Both the position numbers and the translations under genes were made by a program. Below are positions 59,882-64,000 of a stretch of 64,000 nt of DNA, piece after piece. How positions within the stretch are numbered: position 1 is the stretch's first letter; every line of letters starts with the position of its first letter. The stretch is from assembly GCF_022346885.1 (NCBI RefSeq), contig NZ_JAKRNK010000001.1:1240001-1304000 (forward strand). The letters are read 5' to 3'. This stretch comes from Paenibacillus sp. ACRRX (GTDB lineage Bacteria; Bacillota; Bacilli; Paenibacillales; Paenibacillaceae). A model generated the notes under the pieces. It saw only the letters and a program-made list of their open reading frames with translations. It had not been told where the DNA came from and did not search any database.

Positions 59882-60229
59882 GTGAGAAAAAGAACACTAG
59901 TCTTCTTTCTTCTTTGTGTAGCATTATTTACCGCAATTCCTTTATCCATTGCATCAGCCGCTCCATTTTCTACACAGATTACAGGACAGGGTGAACTGGT
60001 TGTGACAGGCTCTTATTCGGCAGGTATTCCTAACCAGGGAGTTCCAGCAGAAATGGATGTCAACGTGTACAATCAGAATGGTCAGTTGGTCTATTCTACG
60101 ACTTTTCTGAATGGATACGGTGGGGGAAGCTTCTACGCAAATACCGCTAACTTACCAAGCGGTACTTATACCGTCTCGTTATTAGGACCTCGATTAATCG
60201 TCTCAAATCTTCAAATTTATTTTAAATAA
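59882..60229 (+). CDS. Small secreted protein of unknown function
   Basis: A 115-residue exported protein: signal peptide about residues 1-27 ending in ASA, then a beta-rich single domain (TGQGELVVTGSY, then YSTTFLNGYGGGSFYANTANLPSGTYTVSLLG). It resembles small beta-sandwich secretion-substrate domains but I recognise no family. GTG 59882 follows AAAGGA at spacing about 9. The next intergenic region holds a large structured RNA. Confidence 0.72.
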   Translation: MRKRTLVFFLLCVALFTAIPLSIASAAPFSTQITGQGELVVTGSYSAGIPNQGVPAEMDVNVYNQNGQLVYSTTFLNGYGGGSFYANTANLPSGTYTVSLLGPRLIVSNLQIYFK

Positions 60230-60258
60230 CGTGCTTTTAAATATAATGAAATAAATTT

Positions 60259-60359
60259 CCAATCTACTACGGAGATTGGTCATTTCCCCTCATGGCGGAC
60301 AACGTACTAAAGACATCTGGTTAGATGGACTTAACGTTGCAGACCGGAGGGGATTTTTT
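60259..60359 (+). ncRNA. Structured leader that may sequester a ribosome-binding site
   Basis: CCAATCT (60259-60265) pairs with AGATTGG (60273-60279). Then TCCCCTC (60285-60291) pairs with GAGGGGA (60347-60353), enclosing CAACGT/ACGTTG (60300-60305 with 60334-60339) and the tetraloop hairpin CATCT-GGTT-AGATG (60314-60327). Six T follow (60354-60359). GGAGGGG in the closing arm is a good ribosome-binding site for GTG 60360. It may be a terminator, or a riboswitch or thermometer controlling the small ORF. I do not recognise a known riboswitch class. Confidence 0.5.
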
Positions 60360-60491
60360 GTGATAATAACAGTGCGTACGGATTACAGTTGTCAAGAGGA
60401 GGAAAGTCTAGCGAGTGTAATAAGACATGGTAATGAGATCTATCGAGAGGTCGCAAAATTAACTTTGGATTGTGATATGGAATATGTATAA
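60360..60491 (+). CDS. Candidate 43-residue small protein
   Basis: GTG 60360 follows GGAGGGG (60346-60352) at spacing 7. The protein starts VIITVRTDYSCQEEE and ends CDMEYV. It is acidic in the middle, has two Cys and no membrane helix. No family is recognised. Its ribosome-binding site lies in the closing stem of the upstream structure, which suggests regulated translation. It could instead be a chance frame behind a terminator. Confidence 0.35.
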   Translation: MIITVRTDYSCQEEESLASVIRHGNEIYREVAKLTLDCDMEYV

Positions 60492-60648
60492 ACACGGGGA
60501 ACACAGCGTTAGAAAGGTTAATATAATCTTCTTAACAAGAATCTAATAGGGCTACTTTTTATCGATCGAGATATTCAACCTAGATATTCCGTTATGTTAT
60601 GTGGCACCATTAAGCCAATCTTACATATTCTGATTTATACGCTCTGTA

Positions 60649-60680
60649 CAGACCTTTTCTCCCTATTGGAAGGAGGTCTG
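60649..60680 (+). other. Hairpin sequestering an AAGGAGG
   Basis: CAGACCT (60649-60655) pairs with AGGTCTG (60674-60680). The perfect Shine-Dalgarno sequence AAGGAGG (60670-60676) lies in this stem, yet no canonical start codon follows it at proper spacing. Confidence 0.4.
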
Positions 60681-60709
60681 GAACAATAAATAATAAACAT
60701 ACATCAATA

Positions 60710-60754
60710 GGTGATTGTTTGTTGCTCAAACTCCAACAAGCAGTCACCATTTTT
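60710..60754 (+). terminator. Strong hairpin with T tail, orphan
   Basis: GGTGATTGTTTGTTG pairs with CAACAAGCAGTCACC over a nine-base loop (15 pairs, G-T included), followed by ATTTTTCCC. It could terminate a small RNA made from the upstream region, or act as the attenuator of the YheC/D gene. Confidence 0.7.
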
Positions 60755-60860
60755 CCCATGGTAAGCAGGATGTACTTTTAACAAGAAGCTTCATATATGA
60801 AGTATTGCTTTCATGCAGTAAGAGCAAACATTCAGTTGACACATGAAAAGAGTTGATTAC

Positions 60861-61967
60861 ATGTCAAAACCTTTGTTAGGCATCCTGACGCTGTACAAGA
60901 ATAAAAGGAAGGAAATTGAGGAACGTCATGTGTATGAAAAAATGATTGTGGCCGGACATCAATTGGATATGGACGTGTGTGTATTTACGCCTCAAGATGT
61001 AGATCATACCAGAAAGAAGGTACACGCTATGGTGTATCATTCTAACACTGGTGTGTGGACACGAAAGTGGTCATTATTGCCGGATCTCATATTTGATAGG
61101 TGCCGCAATCAACGCTCCGCACAGTTTTCATCCATGAAACATTTCCGTGCCAAATTTGGGCATTTAACTTTTCTTAACCAGCCGCTGCGTAATAAATGGA
61201 AGATCTACAAGATGTTATCCCACAGTCCTGAGTTCAGAAAGGTGCTGCCGGATACTGTACTTTACAGCGAACCCCAAGATATATACAACATGCTTAACAA
61301 AGTGGGTATGGTATACGTAAAGCCAATCAATGGTACAGGAGGTAGGGGGATTTTACGTCTTGAGCGCAAAAAGAATCATCCTAACTATCTATATGTAGAA
61401 GGACGCAACCGCAACCGCCGTGTGATCCGACCGCAATACGTAAAGCTAAATCGGTTAAGAACATATATGAAAGCTTGGGCGCAGCAGGATCGTTATATCG
61501 TGCAACGGGGCATCGCACTCAAGCTGTCAAATGGTAAAGTTCATGACTATCGGATGCTAGTCCAGAAAGATGAATATGGGAAATGGTCTATAACGGGTAG
61601 TGTGGGCCGAGTGGGGGCGCATAATAGTGTTACTTCTAATCTACATGGTGGTGGTCATGCTGTTCCCATGAGGGCTTTGCTGCAACGTTGGATCGGAGAT
61701 CAGCGTCGCATTGATTCTATTCAGCACAATGTCGAGAAGGAAGGTATCCGTATTGTTAAATTTCTTGAAAAAAAATGTGGGTCATTATGCGAGCTGGCGC
61801 TGGATTGGGCAATAGATAAGCAGGGCCGCTATTGGTTGTTGGAAGTGAATCCCAAACCTTCACGAGAAGTGTTTAAAGGAATTGGCGACAAGGCTGCGTA
61901 TCATAAAGCAGTTATCCAACCTATCCGATATGCTAAGTGGATATATATGAATAAGTCTAAACGATAG
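60861..61967 (+). CDS. YheC/YheD-family ATP-grasp spore protein
   Basis: A 368-residue protein of the YheC/YheD ATP-grasp family, associated with the spore coat. The core has YVKPINGTGGRGILRLE (ATP-binding loop), HDYRMLVQKDE, and ALDWAIDKQGRYWLLEVNPKPS with the metal-binding residues of ATP-grasp proteins. The start MSKPLLGILTLY is typical of the family, so ATG 60861 is chosen over ATG 60843. The reaction is unknown; ATP-dependent ligation of a carboxylate to an amine is expected. Genes downstream may form a spore-related cluster. Confidence 0.88.
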   Translation: MSKPLLGILTLYKNKRKEIEERHVYEKMIVAGHQLDMDVCVFTPQDVDHTRKKVHAMVYHSNTGVWTRKWSLLPDLIFDRCRNQRSAQFSSMKHFRAKFGHLTFLNQPLRNKWKIYKMLSHSPEFRKVLPDTVLYSEPQDIYNMLNKVGMVYVKPINGTGGRGILRLERKKNHPNYLYVEGRNRNRRVIRPQYVKLNRLRTYMKAWAQQDRYIVQRGIALKLSNGKVHDYRMLVQKDEYGKWSITGSVGRVGAHNSVTSNLHGGGHAVPMRALLQRWIGDQRRIDSIQHNVEKEGIRIVKFLEKKCGSLCELALDWAIDKQGRYWLLEVNPKPSREVFKGIGDKAAYHKAVIQPIRYAKWIYMNKSKR

Positions 61968-62231
61968 ACGCGTATTCCTCCTCGATGTTCAGCACAGCTA
62001 GATGAAGACTAAGGATTTGACATAGAATCTCAGGTCAGCGTGTGCCATCCATCCTAGGTGCGCGCTGTTTGAGCTGCACTGAAAGCCATTGCGTATACGT
62101 CTATCCCCGTTCAATTGTATTCATAATTAAATGGATAATCTCATAAGAATATGTCGAGTGTAAACAAGCGTGATGGATTAGGGTGGAGTGTGTTTGTATC
62201 ATCTAAAAGGATTAAAGGGAGATGAGAGTCC
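61968..62231. other. Intergenic region after the YheC/D gene
   Basis: An imperfect hairpin (CTCAGGTCAGCGTG with CGCGCTGTTTGAG, about 62030-62076) may end the YheC/D transcript, though it has no T tail. A CATAAGAAT motif at 62141-62149 is a weak sporulation-type -10 candidate for the next gene. Confidence 0.4.
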
Positions 62232-62534
62232 ATGTCAATGCCAAATATTCCAGATATTAAACCTGAAATCGTCTTAAAACGGAACGAAGTCATCAACTTA
62301 CTGCTTACCTCAATTGCACTGGAAGAGATCGGAATGTCCCATATTATTAATGCCGAAGGTGAAAAAATACAGACGATCTTAAAAGACCACTGTGTCACAC
62401 TTGACGATGCGTTAAGAATAAACCACAGTGTTGAGCGAATGCTGCGAAACGTCATTAAAAATCAAATGCTGCTGCAGTTTAAGTTGGAGGATATTATCTC
62501 ATTGGAAGAACGAGAAGAGTTTTTCGAAGAATAA
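62232..62534 (+). CDS. Small helical protein with paralogous downstream partner
   Basis: A 100-residue helical protein. A segment LLTSIALEEIGMSHIINAEG (about residues 24-43) and the following helix (VERMLRNVIKNQMLL) recur in a divergent copy, the next gene. Such SIALEE...NAEGEKIQ segments are known from Bacillales spore-associated proteins, but no function is established. GGGAGATGAGAG precedes ATG 62232. The pair and the following frame form a run of closely spaced genes. Confidence 0.7.
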   Translation: MSMPNIPDIKPEIVLKRNEVINLLLTSIALEEIGMSHIINAEGEKIQTILKDHCVTLDDALRINHSVERMLRNVIKNQMLLQFKLEDIISLEEREEFFEE

Positions 62535-62574
62535 TTCATAATTCGCGATACGATCAGAAGGAAGGAGGAGTACT

Positions 62575-62937
62575 GTGAAAATAAATGACGAGTCTTTTTA
62601 CGAGGAAACCAATTCGAAAGATCAAGCGGTAGCCCATTTAATTAAGGCAATTGCTTTAGAAGAAGAAGCGTTGTCCAAGTTAATGAATACAGAAGCAGAC
62701 AAGGCTCTAGCGTTTGTTGGTAAAAACCTCGATTTTCCAACAGGCCCCTCTACATCGGAGATTATCCAGTTTAATCATACGGTCATTCAGCTATTGGATA
62801 CGATGCTCATGGCAGAGTGGCTGCTTCTTAAGAAGATCGACACGTTATCTTTTGTGCATGACTATCGCTCTACAAGTAAGCCAGAAGAAAGGAAAAAACA
62901 TGAAGTTTCTTATCATGATGACGCATTTGATTATTAA
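62575..62937 (+). CDS. Small helical protein, paralogue of the preceding gene
   Basis: A 120-residue acidic helical protein. LIKAIALEEEALSKLMNTEADKA (about residues 22-44) is the counterpart of the upstream gene's segment, and VIQLLDTMLMAEWLL mirrors its second helix. Sequences have diverged but the order of elements is kept, so a duplication is likely. AGGAGGAG precedes GTG 62575. Confidence 0.7.
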   Translation: MKINDESFYEETNSKDQAVAHLIKAIALEEEALSKLMNTEADKALAFVGKNLDFPTGPSTSEIIQFNHTVIQLLDTMLMAEWLLLKKIDTLSFVHDYRSTSKPEERKKHEVSYHDDAFDY

Positions 62938-62966
62938 AAAATCAATAAAAAGTAGAGGCGTTAAGG

Positions 62967-63734
62967 ATGTTACACTCTAATACACGAATCAGCGAAATTC
63001 CTTTCTCTAGTATGGAAAGTGCAATCTTATATTTAGTTAGAGGTATGATGTCGAGACGTCAGCATTCGAATAAACAAGAAACTACGACTTTTGAATTTCA
63101 TATTCGTTCGCTGTTACATATCATAACGGAGCTGCATCGATTTCAAGAGCGTAGGGGCAGCAGGATACAGCCGGATCATGCATCAGAAGAACCGAATGTC
63201 CAGAAAAAACAGATTATATCCGAAATTATGAATTCAACACAGCTCATCCGAGATAGTATGAACGAGCACCCGTTTGACAACCTTGTACATATGGATCTCA
63301 TGAATGTAAAGTTGGATATTATTGTAAAATATCATACAGGAAGCCAGTCTTATGACTACAATTCATCTGAAGTGCTTCAAATTACCCCAGTCATACAGGA
63401 AAACGGTACTGAAAGTGAAGTGGCTGCAGTTCACCAGGATACAAATGTGATAGAGGTCGTATCCGAAATGATGGAGACGGACTCCGACTCCATCGTGCAT
63501 CATGAGGATATATCCTTCTTGTATGCGCCTAAGCAGGTCACAACCTTTATTAGAAAGCAACCAAACAAAAATACGAAATCCAGTTCATTACAAATACCTC
63601 CTGTGACGAGCTTTATTAAGGCAAAAGTGGGGAGTATGATTTATGAACAAAATATAGAATATGAAGCCGGAACCTTCACTAAAGGGGAATCCATCCATGA
63701 AAGATACAAAGTTAGAACTGATAAACGGCAATAG
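62967..63734 (+). CDS. Hypothetical protein of the same cluster
   Basis: A 255-residue protein with a helical N-terminal part (SSMESAILYLVRGMMSRR, then FEFHIRSLLHIITELHRFQ) that is only distantly like the two small helical proteins. The C-terminal part is acidic and probably disordered until about residue 180, then basic. No known domain. AGAGGCG precedes ATG 62967. Its end overlaps the start of the next gene (63697). Confidence 0.6.
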   Translation: MLHSNTRISEIPFSSMESAILYLVRGMMSRRQHSNKQETTTFEFHIRSLLHIITELHRFQERRGSRIQPDHASEEPNVQKKQIISEIMNSTQLIRDSMNEHPFDNLVHMDLMNVKLDIIVKYHTGSQSYDYNSSEVLQITPVIQENGTESEVAAVHQDTNVIEVVSEMMETDSDSIVHHEDISFLYAPKQVTTFIRKQPNKNTKSSSLQIPPVTSFIKAKVGSMIYEQNIEYEAGTFTKGESIHERYKVRTDKRQ

Positions 63735-64000
63735 CTACATGTATGATGCTAATTTGGCAGTAGGCGTTTATTTTAATGAGAATAGTCGTGCAGCATTGCT
63801 GATTGACAGTGGTGCAAACGAAAACGCCGCGAAGCGGATTGAACATTTTGTCAAGAAAAAAGGATACTACATTTCATCTATTATTGTGACCCACGGACAT
63901 CTCGCACAGTTGGGCGGACTCCCGTATTTTAAGAAGAACTATGCGAATTTGAGGGTATATGCAACTTCGTGGACAGCTCAATTTATGGAACACAGAGCTC
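63697..64000 (+). CDS. MBL-fold protein with degenerate metal motif (partial)
   Basis: The start of a metallo-beta-lactamase-fold protein, cut by the window end; 101 codons are visible. The frame opens at ATG 63697 with AAGGGGA upstream, overlapping the preceding gene by 38 bases. LLIDSGANE is the first strand-Asp region and VTHGHLAQLGGLPYF occupies the place of the HxHxDH motif. There the Asp and His are replaced (HGHLAQ), so canonical two-zinc binding is unlikely. It may be catalytically altered or inactive. Confidence 0.75.
   Translation, partial: MKDTKLELINGNSYMYDANLAVGVYFNENSRAALLIDSGANENAAKRIEHFVKKKGYYISSIIVTHGHLAQLGGLPYFKKNYANLRVYATSWTAQFMEHRA

Larger units (their letters stand above)
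60230..60860. other. Structured intergenic stretch before the YheC/D gene
   Basis: About 630 bases with one small candidate ORF (60360-60491). Two RNA structures are described separately: 60259-60359 and 60649-60754. Nothing else coding is supported. Confidence 0.5.

Noticed and set aside
60276..60491. 71-codon version of the small ORF from a TTG at 60276
   Set aside because: The TTG lies inside a hairpin without a ribosome-binding site; GTG 60360 has one.
1..64000. tRNA, rRNA, transposase, integrase and phage genes
   Set aside because: I looked for them in both strands and found no convincing cloverleaf, ribosomal segment or recombinase motif.

Overview
The window looks like chromosomal DNA from a spore-forming Firmicute of the Paenibacillus type. 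This rests on SLH-anchored surface proteins, YheC/YheD-type and YjcZ-type spore proteins, a DUF1540 protein, 7TM hybrid kinases typical of the group, strong GGAGG ribosome-binding sites, and near-perfect Fur and cre boxes. No rRNA, tRNA, CRISPR array, transposase or phage structural gene was found. It reads as a mosaic of metabolic, envelope and regulatory operons, not as a mobile island.

Region 1 (1-4230) is a gluconate locus: the end of 6-phosphogluconate dehydrogenase, gntR, gntP and gntK. A 14-bp palindrome like the known GntR operator precedes gntP, and a strong terminator closes the locus. Region 2 (4230-15310) holds a very large hybrid kinase, Mn-type superoxide dismutase with a SufR-like cysteine-rich regulator next to it, and a two-component system followed by a lipoprotein, an FtsW/RodA protein, a PAP2 phosphatase and RarD.

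Region 3 (15310-27930) is dominated by iron. Fur boxes precede a DoxX protein, a 1060-residue Ig-like/SLH surface protein and a siderophore-binding lipoprotein, and an orphan Fur box lies between convergent genes. EfeO and an FTR1-type EfeU form a ferrous or ferric uptake pair. A Btr-like AraC regulator carrying its own siderophore-binding domain sits beside the lipoprotein. Region 4 (27930-40440) is mixed: a bicupin of the oxalate decarboxylase family with a changed lid motif, an LCP ligase, an MBL hydrolase, a beta-helix protein trailed by a broken SLH fragment, a tandem-MerR gene interrupted by one stop codon, spore-type small proteins, a permuted papain-like amidase, lipoproteins and a serine hydrolase.

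Region 5 (40500-52470) is a carbohydrate operon: esterase, two ABC permeases, binding protein, GH3 beta-glucosidase, a GH94 protein of the 1,2-beta-oligoglucan phosphorylase type, and a LacI regulator. It matches the sophoro-oligosaccharide operon logic known from Listeria innocua, with an esterase placed first. A sigma-A promoter, a LacI-type operator and a cre box lie upstream.

Region 6 (52500-64000) holds DinB, a PA14/zinc-protease/F5-8C exoprotein, a VOC protein, a second Fur-box-controlled siderophore-binding protein, a FusB-type EF-G-binding protein with a candidate translational attenuator, and a pentapeptide-repeat protein. It ends with two structured intergenic RNAs, a YheC/D ATP-grasp protein and a cluster of small helical proteins leading into an MBL-fold protein with a degenerate metal site, cut by the window end.
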